Positions 11,618 through 23,127 are shown, counted from the first letter of the stretch. The stretch: DNA of 64,000 nucleotides from Siphonodentalium dalli (GCA_032622095.1 CP136068.1:60842025-60906024); one strand, 5' to 3'. Notes: generated by a model not told the origin, from the sequence alone. Translations and numbers: made by a program.

Positions 11618-12500
11618 TTAGTCGAGTTTTTTTCCAAAACTCGACTTATAGTTTGATGGGGGACGGCGGGCGGCGGACGGGCGGGCGGGCGTGCGGCCTG
11701 TTTTGCTTATAACTCAACCGTTTATTGACGGATTAAATTTTTTTGGTGTGTGAGTACATATCCATTCACGTAAGCTGCAGACAAAAAATCGGGTTCGTCT
11801 CTGTTCGTCTGCACATTTATTACAGAGTTATGGCCCTTTGGCATTTTTCACTGATTTTAGGCTCGTTAGCGCAACAACTTCAACAAACGTTATCAGATTC
11901 GATTGAAATTTGGGATATAGGTGTCTCCCAAGAATATCTCAGAGGTGTTCGAAAACCGGCCTGGTCCAACAAATTTGATAGAGTTATGGCCCTTAATTAG
12001 TCATTTTTCACGAATTTTCAGCTCGTTAGCGCGATAACTTCAACAAACGTTATCCGATTTGATTGAAATTTGGTATATAGGTGTCTCCCAAGAATATCTC
12101 GGACGAGTTCGAAAACCGGCCTGGTCCGATAAAATTTGATAGAGTTATGGCCCTTAATTAGTCATTTTTCACGAATTTTCAGCTCGTTAGCGCGATAACT
12201 TCAACAAACGTTATCCGATTTGATTGAAATTTGGTATATAGGTGTCTCCCAAGAATATCTCGGACGAGTTCGAAAACCGGCCTGGTCCGATAAAATTTGA
12301 TAGAGTTATGGCCCTTAATTAGTCATTTTTCGTGAATTTTTAGCTCGTTAGCGCGATAACTTCAACAAACGTCCTCCAATTTGTTTAAAATTTAGAATAG
12401 ACGTACTTGCCAAGAATATTTCGGACGAGTTCGAAAACCGGCCTGGCCCTATAAAATTTGATAGAGTTATGGCCCTTAATTAGTCATTTTTCGATTTTAC
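11618..12500 (+). mobile_element. Hairpin-led tandem element family 2
   Basis: The 5' hairpin is AGTCGAGTTTT / AAAACTCGACTTATA, followed by a very GC-rich stretch (GGCGGACGGGCGGGCG) and CAACCGTTTATTGACGG. Four to five units of about 158 bp follow, with 'GAGTTATGGCCCTTAATTAG', 'AGCTCGTTAGCGCGATAACT', 'GATTGAAATTTGGTATATAG', 'GTGTCTCCCAAGAATATCTC' and 'TTCGAAAACCGGCCTGG'. The two middle units are almost identical, which suggests recent unit copying. The 3' end fades at about 12500 without a clear hairpin. Confidence 0.75.
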
Positions 12501-12834
12501 CTATTAATTAGTCTACCGATACTGATGCACACCAATTGGCGGTAGCCACCGGTGGTAGCCACCGGCGGTAAGCCACCGAAAACGAGACACAGCATCTCTG
12601 ATGCCACCTCTTGTCTTTCACTTATCTTGGTAACATTTAAAACAATTGGATTCTACAATGAATGAATTGAATTTATTTATTTATTATAGTGACTGAACAA
12701 ATAAATATGCCGGGAAAGTGCAAGTTCAATGTCGAATGGTGTAAACAAACAAAGTATAAGCAGTGGTTGTCGCCCGATCAAGACATTCATTCGGCATTCG
12801 AATGACATTTCGGTGTTTATGAACAATGCGCTTA

Positions 12835-13480
12835 AATAATAATAATATGTATAAGGTGGCCCGCCCACCACCCCATCCCGCCATCCATAGTATCTTATGC
12901 GCCGCAGGCGCTGGAGACTAATGCTACTGCCCACATAAATAATATGTATAAGGTGGCCCGCCCACCACCCCATCCTGCCACCCATAGTATCTTATGCGCC
13001 GCAGTCGCCCCTAGATTTGTCCACCGAGGAAGCAGACTGAACCCACCTCCCATTGTATCTTATGCGCGGCAGGCTGGAGACTAATGCTACTGCCCACATA
13101 AATAATATGTATATATTTGTTGGACTTTGAAAATTATTTTGTGTCGTCCGCATTTATTATTGAAATTAGGTTTCAGCATATATCGTCAATATTTATTGCC
13201 GACTCTGGACATGCTATTTGGTGATGTTTAAATAAATTGCAATTACTCCGTAGTCGGACTTAGAATATTTCTATTTCAGTTTACGCTCATGTGTACTTGT
13301 ATCAGACTTAGTCAGAATTTCAAATATTTCAGCTTATCCTTATTATTTATGTGGGCAGTAGCCTCTATACGGGCGCCTGCGGCACATAAGATACTATAGG
13401 TGGCTGGTGGGTGGGAACTTATCCTTATTATTTATGTGGGCAGTAGCCTCTATACGGGCGCCTGCGGCGCATAAGATAAA
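12835..13480. repeat. Inverted-repeat module (three units in one direction, two in the other)
   Basis: The left arm (12835-13110) has repeated 'CCACATAAATAATATGTATA', 'AGGTGGCCCGCCCACCACCC' and 'AGTATCTTATGCGCCGCAGG'. The right arm (13328-13480) has the reverse complement twice: 'CTTATTATTTATGTGGGCAG' and 'GCGCCTGCGGCGCATAAGAT'. The 215-bp spacer is AT-rich. This is a foldback or MITE-like arrangement; I see no transposase. Confidence 0.65.
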
Positions 13481-13524
13481 AGTCATTAAAAGGTCATTAA
13501 AAAAGTGCTTAAAAGTGCTTAAAT

Positions 13525-13860
13525 TTAGTTTTTGGGAACCTGTATGAACCCTGATATAATGTACGTTCGCAGCTTTCTCAGTCTGGTAATGTCGGTTAGC
13601 CATTGATTCTGCGATATTTCATTGAGTTGAGATGTCAATATATCTAAGTCACACGTTTTCAAATAGTCAAAAACTTCTGGTAGCTTCGCCTTAGTTAATA
13701 TTTCTTTTATTCCTTTACACCAGTTGTCCCTTTTATTTGAGAAAAACAAGTCATAGACCGATTGTGTGTTGACTATAAATCGTTTGGAATTTTTAGACTT
13801 AGAAAATAGATTATGATAGCACAAATATACAATTACGTTATAGTTAAATTTTCCAACCAA
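13525..13860 (-). pseudogene. LINE reverse transcriptase C-terminal fragment
   Basis: An open frame of about 110 codons that reads like the extreme C-terminal part of an invertebrate non-LTR retrotransposon ORF2. It has the segments VYDLFFSNKRDNWCKGIKEI, LTSQLNEISQNQW and, near the end, RLRKLRTYIISGF. The KLRTY block is what I rely on: it is common at the C-terminal end of LINE polymerases. Catalytic RT motifs are absent, so only the tail remains. It lies between the inverted-repeat module and the end of the putative composite element. Moderate confidence, based on recall of the family pattern without a search. Confidence 0.5.
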
Positions 13861-15273
13861 TATTTGGTGTAAAATGTATTATTTTAGACCCAGGGTCTAA
13901 CAATGTACTACGTGTACTTTCAGTTAGATATAAGACCGAATTTATCCCTCATTTTAGTTGGGGAATATTAAAGATCCATAATCCGAATTAACGCTCCCAA
14001 GTTACAATTTCTTTGTCTTTGGGGGGAGGAGGGTGTAAAAATATTTGATTCGAATCGAGGAACCCACCCATCAAAGCTCAGAGTGATCAGCGATCGATTT
14101 TTGAAGTTTGTTATTTCTTGAAATGTGCAATTGTTTGTGGCCCAGAAAAGAGTCATCAAACTGACGGTCTCGGAACAATTTGACGAAGATGGATAACTCT
14201 AAAATCATGTGGTAATACGGCCAAATTTCGTGATAATATGGCCATATTTCGTTGAACAACTTGTTGATAAATAACACGTTCTGTGAAATTTTATACCATA
14301 GTTGAAGCGGTTAGCATTATTTTTGTGTAATTAATGGATTCTGAAAACAAGAGCGTATTTTGAAGAAATGTTGTTGTTGTAACTCAATGATATGGGGACC
14401 GTCTGGTCGGATGGAGCACCTTTAAGTAACATTGGTTTGGAATCTGTAAGCCCGTCGGGGCAAGGGAATATTTATCCCAAGAATTGGGATTTTTGTCGGG
14501 ATCTAAATCCGGAGGTAGGTTGATAAGTTAAACTTAATTTGTAACAATAAAATGTGTTAAAATGTAGTCTGTTTATTATATGGATTGAATAAAGAGCGTT
14601 TGCTTCACTTCTGTGCGAAACACAGAAAACAGCTGAAACTCGCTCTGATTATGCTTAGATTTTGTAGAGTATATATATAGGTATTTCGTGTCTTTAGCGA
14701 TCTGTATTATCCCCACTACAACATACACCAGCGGGGGCTGTAAATGGAATCACGTGCAAACATGTGAATTTTATATGGTTCAAGGGGTGTAGTTAGAAAT
14801 TTGAAGGTGGGCACCCTTCCTAACGCAGATACCATTTATAGCTACGTCCCTGCAATGGGTCGAGACTGCATCTACTCACCATCTACTCACTCTATTAACA
14901 CAACCTGTCATTAACGCAGTGAACAAAGTTGTTAGTGAAAAGATCGGCCTTCCGTATTTATCTAAGTGCCAGAAGCCGCCTCGAGAATTTGAACATAAAA
15001 CCTGGGTTTAAATGACAACTTTATCCATGGTATTTGCCCATGAAATCTTCCAATAAATAGGTTAATACATTGCTGACTGGAATTTCATTGAATTCATGAA
15101 CCTTTGAGTGAGAAAATCGTAGTGAAATGTTACCGGTCAATGTGACACATCTACCCGTTCCAAATCGCTATCGCTTTCTGCGCTACATTGAAAGTACCCA
15201 AGTTACCATGACTATGTTCACCGATTTACCCGTACCCGTTCCCGTCGGACGGTTATCGCAAACTCGCTATTAT

Positions 15274-16000
15274 TATCTGTACCCAGCTTAGGTGAGTTTA
15301 TTGCGTGAGAATATTCAAGATTTCGTTTCGTTTTACAGTTCAGCAATTTTTTTCGTATTCATAAGCATGGTTTAAATTTTTTTTAGTATTCATAAGCGGT
15401 TGTAAAAATTATGATATAAAATGCTACCATTCTCTCACAATTATATTTGGAGATTATTCATAGTTATTAGAATGATGATTTTAACATAAAGTTTCCATGT
15501 TTGTACCATTGTTTCACCATTTTAATATAGATATTACATATCTCTGATTTTCGTGGTATAGGCGACTACTGTACTGGTCGATTTTGATTTTGTAAAGCCA
15601 TTTTCACCCTAGAGAACGCCCACTTCCCCTTATTTTTGTGACAGGGAAAAGTCACTTCGCCCTGAAAATCAGGTCTAGGCTGGTCTCTGTGACCACCCTT
15701 CATCAGCTAAGATATGGGCCTGGTCTACATGATCATAACTTATGAGTCATAAGTCAGTACAGTGTGTTATTTGACAATGAAATCACGAAATAATCAGGCA
15801 GAATCCTGAGCCACTTCAACGGAAACCCTGCTATAAATGTATTTCACACATTTATGGGCCTATCTTGATTCCCAGAAGTGGGCAGGAATATAACAAAAAT
15901 GAAAATTATTAGGTGTAATTTGAGGCTCCAAGCCATAACAGACTTGAAGCACTTCTAACTGTTGAATTTCTTAATCATTTCTTCTGATCATAATGTTCAG
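15274..16000. other. Intronic stretch before MLH1 exon 6
   Basis: AT-rich intron sequence with no repeat I recognise. It ends in the acceptor TAATGTTCAG. Confidence 0.6.
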
Positions 16001-16092
16001 GTTGAGGACTTGTTCTATAATATAGCAACCAGACGTAAGGCTCTGAGGAGTCCAGCAGAGGAACACTCCAAAGTTGTTGAAGTAGTTAGTCG
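16001..16092 (+). CDS. MLH1: MLH1 exon (equals human exon 6), codons 152-182
   Basis: Starts in phase 0 after TGTTCAG and reads [18 protein letters not shown], then [13 protein letters not shown], with two bases of the last Arg codon before [19 protein letters not shown] is the rest of GHL motif IV and is identical to human apart from conservative changes at its end. It is 92 nt, exactly as in human. The next intron is 6,454 bp. Confidence 0.97.
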
Positions 16093-16280
16093 GTAAGTGC
16101 ACAGCTAGAGCCATGGAAACACTTTTGCAAAGACGACTTGGAAAATTGATTCAGGAGTGATTGGGATATTTAAGAGCATTCAATGCACAATCTCCCAAAG
16201 TGGCATCATCATCAGTACCAAAGTTGTTAGCCTGATTTCAGTAATTAGCTAGCATTAATCATTTCTATACTAAAGACTCA

Positions 16281-16456
16281 TTGATGAGTTATACCCCCCT
16301 CTACGAGTATACTGGAATCGGCTTGTCTTCCATCTGTCTGTCCGTTCGTAGACACAATTTTGTCAGAGCTTTTATTCTGAAATTTTTTTTAAACTTGGCA
16401 CAGATATTTAGTACCATGGGAAACTGTTCACCTGCGATTATGAGGTCCGTCAAACT
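16281..16456 (+). repeat. Family 8 repeat fragment
   Basis: Begins at TATACCCCCCTCTACGAGTA, then TCCATCTGTCTGTCCG, 'TTTAGTACCATGGGAAAC' and 'CACCTGCGATTATGAGGTCC'. A family 4 element joins it directly at about 16457. Confidence 0.6.
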
Positions 16457-16960
16457 TTTTCGCTCACCTGAAACGAAGTCTCCGGTGGAGCTATAGTCAT
16501 CACTCCTCGTCCGTCCGTCCGAATGGGTTCATATTTGGTGTGGATGTTCCATAGGTGAATCACATTCAGATTTGTTCAAATGAGGTCACCCGGTCAAATA
16601 GTTGCGAAGCTAGGATCATAACTCTTTTCCACCATAGTAATTCTTACAGCGACTTCTCGAATTTCATTGGGCCGAATGGGTTCATATTTGGTACAAAGGG
16701 TCCTTGGGGGACTGTGGTTCAGATTTGTTCAAATGAGGTCACTGGGTCAAATCTGGGCGGAGCCAGTGACATAACTAAAAAAAAAAAAAAATTTGGGTTA
16801 AATTCTGATTTTTGGAATTTTCAGGGCGACCTTGCTCAATTTAACAAAAAAAAATTTGTTTGCCAACCCATATCATCTCCCATATCATCTAATACCTCTT
16901 CTCACCACAGAAGCAGATATATCTGCAAAGACACAGGTCACTAATTTAGATTAGAATAAT
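16457..16960 (+). mobile_element. Hairpin-led tandem element family 4, short copy
   Basis: The 5' hairpin is CGCTCACCTGAAACGAAGTC then TCCGGTGGAGCTATAG, followed by CGTCCGTCCGTCC. About 1.5 core units follow, with 'TTCATATTTGGTGTGGATG', 'CAGATTTGTTCAAATGAGG' and 'GCCAGTGACATAACT'. This GCTCACC...GGTGAGC type of end is widespread in mollusc genomes as I recall. A better copy is at 61829-62740. Confidence 0.75.
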
Positions 16961-17089
16961 AGATGTCATCTGGCAAGCTTAAATAAACATAACTGCTAGC
17001 AAATTATCAACAAACTGCTGTTCCCAAGGTTAGGTGATGGCTGATGGGAATTGCTTTCTTGCCATACAATGGTACTGTGAATGGCTTAG

Positions 17090-17760
17090 ATTTCTTCAAG
17101 TCTGGAAATAGTGTGTCTGACATTTGCAGAATGAGGTCCCCAGAGGGTGAATTTAGTGTTGCTCCCCCGTATAGCAGGCTAGCATCACCAAATACACCCT
17201 CCATGGACCTAATTATGCTTAGGCCTCATCTTCTGGGAAGTATCCTAAGTATCAAATTGAAATTTTGTTTTAGTTACTTTTTGACTTTTTCCCCACCTGT
17301 TCAGTTTCAATATTTAAATTCTTTATGTAGCCATTATTGATTGTATTTTGTCATTCAGGGGTGCCGTGTAGACGGCCATCATAGGCCACGGCACTCCACA
17401 CAATACACATATAAATTCACTTATATTATAATGTATTAATGTATAATGTATTGTGAAATAAAATATTATCCTATCCTATCCTATCCCCTAATTTGCAGAA
17501 GATAAAATGCATAATTGAGGTGCTCAATGGGTGTGCATCACCAACTTCAACTGTAGAACTTCAATCTGTTTCTAGGTTTTTATTGGCCGTTGAGGCCTAA
17601 TCAGACTTAGGATGGATTCGGTGATGCTCGCCCACCTTGCGGCATAGTGTCATTAAATTCACCATTTGGGGACCTCATTCTGCAAATGTCAGACACACTA
17701 AATTCAGGCGGTTTCATATTATTTTCTTAACCACCACTTATCCAGATGAAATCATACCCT
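17090..17760. repeat. Family 5 foldback repeats
   Basis: Phrases on one strand ('GCAGAATGAGGTCCCCAGAG', 'GGGTGAATTTAGTG') recur in opposite orientation ('AAATTCACCATTTGGGGACC', 'TCATTCTGCAAATGTCAGAC'). The pair therefore forms an imperfect cruciform with GCTAGCATCACCAAATACAC in the arms. Between them lies a GTATAATGTATTG-rich AT segment and the short tandem TCCTATCCTATCC (17468-17490). Further copies are at 20575-20660, 63000-63140 and 63310-63420. Confidence 0.65.
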
Positions 17761-18060
17761 GATTTTTCAAAGATAAATTGGGGGGTATATATTGGATTGA
17801 ATTTGTCTTCTGTCTGTCAGGCTTCCATCCGTCTGCCTGTTGGGATGTCTATCCATCCGTCTATCAATAATTGTTTTCTTCTCCATATTAAAGACCGAAT
17901 GTGTTTATATATTTCAATGTGCATGTTCCCTAGGTGTCTCACAATCAGATTTGTTCAAATAAGTTCATCAGATCAAATAGGTGCGAAGCCAGGTCCAATA
18001 CTCTTTCCCTCCATAGTAATTCTTAAAACAATTTCTTCTTATTGGTCCTATATTAGCTTA
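17761..18060 (+). repeat. Decayed family 9/4 fragment
   Basis: Starts at 'GGGGGTATATATTGGATTG' with a CCATCCGTCTGCC stretch, then 'GTTCCCTAGGTGTCTCAC', 'CAGATTTGTTCAAATAAG' and 'CTCCATAGTAATTCTTA', as in family 4 core units. It abuts the family 1 element at 18061. Confidence 0.6.
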
Positions 18061-20514
18061 TTAGCTCAACTTTACTTTGTAAAGTTTGAGCTATTACCAT
18101 GGCTTGGTATCCGTCGTGCGTGTGTGTGTGTGTGTGTGTGAGTGTGTGTGCGTGATTCGTCAACAATTTCCTTTAGCACGGGCTACAGTTCGTATCTTTG
18201 ATCCGATTATTATGAAATTTGTCATGGATGTTGACATTGACATGTAGATGGGAACGAGTCATTTTGGGGTCATTCGTAAATAAAACATGGCCGCCAGTGG
18301 CCATCATGGATTTCAAAATTCAATCCATTAGCACGGGCTACAGGCCGTACTGTTTGTCTTATTGTCATGAAATTTGTCATGGATGTTAATATTGACATGT
18401 AGATGGGAACGAGTAATTTTGGGGTCATTCGGCCAAAAAACATGGCCACCGGCAGCCATCTTAGATTTTACTCTTTGCATGACTAAATCCTTTGACACGG
18501 GCTACAGGTTGTACATTTGGTCTGATCATCATAAAATTTGTCATGGATGTTAACAATGATATGCAGATGGGAACGAGTCATTTTTGGGTCATTCGGGCAA
18601 ATAACATGGCCGCCAGCAGCCATCTTGGATTTTACTCTTTGTATGACTAAATCCTTTAGCACGGGCTACAGGTCGTACCTTTAGTCTGATCATCATGAAA
18701 TTTGTCATCGCTGTTGAAATTGGAATGTAGATGGGAACGAGTCATTTTGGGGTCATACGGACAAAAAACATGGCCGTCAGTGGCCATCTTTGATTTCAAA
18801 ATTTAATCCATTAGCACGGGCCACAGGTCGTACTGTTCGTCTGATCATCATGAAATTTGTCATGGATGTTAACATTGACATGTAGATGGGAACGAGTCAT
18901 TTTGGGATCATTCGGCCAAAAAACATGGCCGCCAGCAGCCATCATGTATTTTACTCTTTGTATGACTAAATTCTTTAGCACGGGCTGCAGGTCGTACCTT
19001 TAGTCTGATCATCATGAAATTTGTCATGGATGTTAATATTGACATGTAGATGGGAACGAGTAATTTTGGGGTCATTCGGCCCAAAAACATAGCCGCCAGC
19101 AGCCATCTTGGATTTTACTCTTTGTATGACTAAATTCTTTAGCACGGGCTACAGGTCGTACTTTTAGTCTGATCATCATAAAATTTGTCAAGAATGTTAA
19201 TAATGACATGTAGATGGGAACGAGTCATTTTGGGGTCATTCGGCCAAAAAACATGGCCACCAGCAGCCATCTTGGATTTTACTCTTTGTATGACTAAATT
19301 CTTTAGCACGGGCTGCAGGTCGTACCTTTAGTCTGATCATCATAAAATTTGTCATGGCTGTTGAAATTGGAATGTAGATGGGAACGAGTCATTTTGGGGT
19401 CATTCGGACAAAAAACATGGCCGTCAGTGGCCATCTTTGATTTAAAAATTTAATCTATTAGCACGGGCCACAGGTCGTACTGTTCGTCTGATCATCATGA
19501 AATTTGTCATGGATGTTAACATTGACATGTAGATGGGAACGAGTAATTTTGGGGTTATTCGGCCAAAAACCATGGCCGCCAGCAGCCATCATGTATTTTA
19601 CTCTTTGTATGACTAAATTCTTTAGCACGGGCTGCAGGTCGTACCTTTAGTCTGATCATCATAAAATTTGTCATGGATGTTAACAATGACATGTAGATGG
19701 GAACGAGTCATTTTGGGGTCATTCGGCCAAAAAACATGGCCGCCAGCAGCCATCTTGGATTTTACTCTTTGTATGACTAAATTCTTTAGCATGGGCTACA
19801 GGTCGTACCTATAGGAATCAGGGAGCTAAATGTGTTCTAGAGTCGGGGAGCGAGTACACCGTGGAACCCTAAAGGTGAAGGTAACTGAAGAATGACCTTC
19901 ACCTGATACATGCGACACGTTATTAAAGGATGACATCGCGTTTATTTGATTTGTACATAATATCTAAATAATTTAAACTGGTGAATGAATGGGGGAACGG
20001 ATTTTTGTGAGCGGGAAATGTATTTAACTAGCTGTTGTAGATTTGGGTTTTTCCAGATCAAATTTGGCTGTGAGATAGCCCTGTCGTACACTTGGGGATT
20101 TATTTTAAAAAGTAAACACATGACCTATGATTTTTCTTGCATTTTCGTGATCAACTGGTGTCAATCTAGCTGGGTAAACATCACTGGTATGGCCTGCAGG
20201 CTTCAATTCAGCGAATTTGGCCGAAACGTTAACACTGTCGCCTATGGGAAACCATTTAGTTCCGTGATTCCTTTAGTCTGATCGTCATAAAATTTGTCAT
20301 GGATGTTAACGATGACATGTAGATGGGAACGACTCATTTTGGGGTCATTCGGCCGAAAACATGGCCACCAGCAGCCATCTTGGATTTTACTTTTCTCTTC
20401 ATGTCTATAAACTAGTATTAGACATTCAACTTTCCACATTCCTAATTGCTCCATTGACTGTAATACATTAAATTATTCCCTTTCCAAGTTGAGCTACAGT
20501 GTCATTGACACTTT
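18061..20514 (+). mobile_element. Family 1 element, full length, interrupted by a 458-bp MITE
   Basis: The intact 5' hairpin (TTAGCTCAACTTTAC ... GTAAAGTTTGAGCTA) is followed by a GTGTGTGTG run and about eleven core units. The 3' end is intact: CCAAGTTGAGCTACAGTGTC then ATTGACACTTTCAT. The core is split at 19813 inside the phrase 'GTCGTACCTTTAGTCTGATC' and resumes at 20272. Units with 'CAGTGGCCATC' plus 'TTTCAAAATTTAATC' (type A) alternate with units with 'CAGCAGCCATC' plus 'TTTTACTCTTTGTATG' (type B). Confidence 0.88.
19814..20271. mobile_element. 458-bp MITE inserted in the family 1 element
   Basis: The left end GGAATCAGGGAGCTAAATG and the reverse complement of the right end GGAATCACGGAACTAAATG match at 17 of 19 positions. 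The interrupted host repeat is known from its many sister units: GTACC-TTTA-GTCTG. Here it reads GTACC-TATA, element, TTTA-GTCTG. That fits a 4-bp TTTA target duplication with one substitution on the left; a TA duplication is the alternative. The interior has no transposase-like ORF. No second copy is visible in this window. Confidence 0.7.
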
Positions 20515-20780
20515 CATATTTGGTATGGAGGGGCCTTGGGTGACTGGGGTTCAGATTTGTTCAAATGGGGTCATTTTTAGGAAATGAGGTCCCCAGAGGG
20601 TGAATTCGGTGAGGCTAGTCCACCTTGCGGAATAGTGTCATTAAATTCACCTGCAAAGGTCAGACACACTACAGACTTGGCTGTTCCAGTATTATTTTCT
20701 TAACCACCACTTATCCAGGTGAAATCATACCCTGATTAAAAATTGGGGGTATATTGGATATTGGGGGGGGGGGGGGTATA
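20515..20780. repeat. Family 4/5/9 repeat fragments and G14 run
   Basis: After the family 1 3' end comes 'TTGGTATGGAGGGGCCTTGG' (family 4 core), then 'GAGGTCCCCAGAGGGTGAAT' (family 5) and 'ATTGGGGGTATATTGG' with a 14-G run at 20763-20776. It is a junk pile of fragments. Confidence 0.6.
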
Positions 20781-21719
20781 TTAACATTGCTAGTACTAAA
20801 TGAATGGATCTCATAGATGGCAATTCACATATTTGTTCTAATAGGGGCAGAGATAAGAGATTTAACTCTCTATGCTGTTTGGTACTGGTATAATAATATT
20901 GATTTCTAGGCAGCCTGGGTGGAGACAATGTTTGAGGCAATGGGGAGGGAGTGTAGAGGGGTGGAGATTTGACCCCCTACTTTGATCAAAATTTAAACAG
21001 TTGAAAATTTCATGCCTGATACTACATTAGTTGTAGATTAGATGTTCACACTAAAAATAGATTAGAATTGTTCTCATAGTTTGGTTAGATTTTCCAACAT
21101 GTATGTTTTTAAACCATCAGTCCATATGTTCCTACTTCAGGCTAAACTTTTGGACCGAATTGGCCACCAATTTTAAATTATTGGGGGTGTCAGGTTGGTA
21201 ATTTTCAAACGTTTGAGAGCTTGAAGTGCTGGTACCAGTCGTAAAATTCAATCTAAGATGGATGTACAAAAAGGATTTTTGTGAACTTAGTACTGTGGTA
21301 TGGTTGTCTTCTTTAAAAGGTAAGAGGTTGGAGATTTGTCAGTGGTGTGCAATTAGAAATTTCAAGGTGAAGAGCCCTGCTCATATGAGAACTTCCAGTT
21401 ATGTCCATGTTTAGAACTACTTGTTTTAAGTGATTTTGTCAAGTACTGACTCTTGTAGTCTTCAGAGTCCCGGTCTTCTCAGTCTTTACAGTCTGGTGAG
21501 CGACCCACAGTCATTGACTGTCTTGTTACTACCAGTCTTTGGTTTTGACTTCGCTGTAAGTTGAGTTTCTGACATTGAAGTTTTGGGCTGTTGATCGCTC
21601 TCATATCCATGGAAACTGTTTAAATCGTCATCACTCTCGAAGAATTTGAGAATATCGTCTTCAGATGTGTTGTCGTTGTCTAACGATATTAACGGAATAT
21701 TGACTGTCTTGTTATGTTG
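20781..21719. other. Intronic stretch without recognisable genes
   Basis: AT-rich intron. I see neither a splice-bounded exon nor a repeat shared with the rest of the window. Confidence 0.5.
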
Positions 21720-22020
21720 AGTTATCCCCCTTTTCCAACTTAGAAAATTTTCTCAAAATGCATAATTTTATCAGAGCTTTATTCCTATATTTTTCTGTCA
21801 ATTTTGTTTAATATTGGGACATATTTTAAGTACCAAGCGAACATGTGTATCTGGTCCGTCTGACTTTTTTGTGTGGATTTAGCCCCCTCTGTTGACTTGC
21901 AGAAATTTGTCCGAGCCTGTATTCCTACATTTTCCTGTTTTTTTTTTAAAACTTGGCACCGAGGCTAATTGGGCAATTTTGTTTGCAGTTTTTCTCGACT
22001 TCCACTGACCTCTAGTTCCC
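21720..22020 (+). repeat. Family 8 repeat copy
   Basis: Contains 'GAGTTATCCCCCTTTTCC', 'CATAATTTTATCAGAGC', 'TTTAAGTACCAAGCGAAC', a second unit with 'GAGCCTGTATTCCTAC' and 'AAACTTGGCACCGAGGC', and a final CCTCTAG. It is diverged from the copy at 826-1180. Confidence 0.6.
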
Positions 22021-22546
22021 TCAGGAAATGTTCAGATTGAACTTATTAGCTGAACTTGTATTATCTGTTGTCTGCTTATTTTTAATGAAAACTCCTCCAG
22101 ATGAATAATAGACCATTCCAATGTATACTTTTCTAACTGAATGGAAGAATCCATTTAGTAAAAAAAGGACTAAAAGACAATATATGTTCAGTGAAAAATC
22201 ATCATTGATTCCTTTAAAAGTGACTAAATAGATTTGCAATGTGTTAACAAATATCAATTCGAACCCGAATACTGTTGCCGAAATTCCCCTGAAGACAAGA
22301 ATTAATTTTAATAGTGATCTTATTCATAAAACTTTAATGAAAAAATTTAACTTTTTCACTATCTTGGAATTTCAGAAAATTGTCATTTACAATAATTTGA
22401 TTATTTGCTCAGTGGAAAGGGATTACATACCAAATCCCTATTTAGACATATTCCATTGAATTAAAAATATTGCTGTCTAGATGTCTACCATTGAATATGC
22501 ATTTACATTTAATATCTACCTAATATGTATCATATTTTCCTTACAG

Positions 22547-22589
22547 ATATGCTATTCATAATAGTTCTGTTGGATTTACTCTAAAAAAA
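22547..22589 (+). CDS. MLH1: MLH1 exon (equals human exon 7), codons 182-196
   Basis: A tiny 43-nt exon. It follows TTTTCCTTACAG, supplies the third base of Arg, and then reads YAIHNSSVGFTLKK (human YSVHNAGISFSVKK). It ends in phase 0 before GTGAGT. Length and phase are identical to human exon 7, which makes the call firm despite the size. The next intron is 23,282 bp and holds the densest repeat region of the window. Confidence 0.95.
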
Positions 22590-22730
22590 GTGAGTTCAAA
22601 TGTAGATCAGATGCATGATGATGATTTTCCGCTATCTGTATATATATTTGCGAATGTCTGTCTGCTGTCTGTGTTCTATAGAAATTCACACCATTTAGAT
22701 AACAACAGAGGGGTCTATTTGGGGTACTTT

Positions 22731-23127
22731 TTAGCTCAACTTTACTTTGTAAAGTTTGAGCTATTGCCATGGCTTTGTCGTCCATGTGTTCGTGTGTTTG
22801 TGTGTGCGTGTGTACGTAAGGCGTCAACAATGCAGGCTACAGGTCGTACCTTTAGTCGGATCATTATGAAATTTGTCATAGCTGTTGACATCAACATTTA
22901 GACCAGAATGATTAATTTTGGGGTCATTCGGAAAATAAACATGGCCGCCAGTGGCCATCTTGGATATAAAAATTCAATCCATTAGCACGGTTGACATGTA
23001 GATGGGAACGAGTCATTTTGGTGTCATTCGGCCAAAAACATGGCCGCCAGCAGCCATCTTGGATTTTACTCTTTGTATGACTAAATTCTTTAGCACAGGC
23101 TGCAGGTCATCATGAAATTTGTCACAT
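22731..23127 (+). mobile_element. Family 1 element, 3'-truncated
   Basis: The intact 5' hairpin is followed by CTTTGTCGTCCATGTGTTCG and two core units. It stops in 'CATGAAATTTGTCAC' and has no 3' hairpin. Confidence 0.8.

Larger units (their letters stand above)
11320..15273. mobile_element. Putative composite element bounded by inverted TAGCGAGTTTGCGAT ends
   Basis: The left end at 11320 reads TAGCGAGTTTGCGATTTC and then ACCGGTACGGGTACG. The right end is the reverse complement at about 15224-15273 (TACCCGTACCCGTTCCCG, then ATCGCAAACTCGCTA). The left end also holds its own short palindrome (GTTTGCGATT to AATCGCAAAC, 11326-11400). No clear target-site duplication is visible, so these could be two separate copies of a short repeat in opposite orientation. 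Inside lie a tandem element, an inverted-repeat module and a LINE fragment. 13861-15223 shows nothing else I recognise. Confidence 0.4.

Noticed and set aside
12677-12985. Open frame of 102 codons (minus)
   Set aside because: It reads through the CTTATGCGCC inverted-repeat units; the repeated peptide WWAGHLIHIIYV / VVGGPPYTYYYY comes from the DNA repeat.
19985-20281. Possible transposase in the 458-bp MITE (98-codon frame)
   Set aside because: No catalytic motif or recognisable family; the frame runs out of the element into the flanking repeat.
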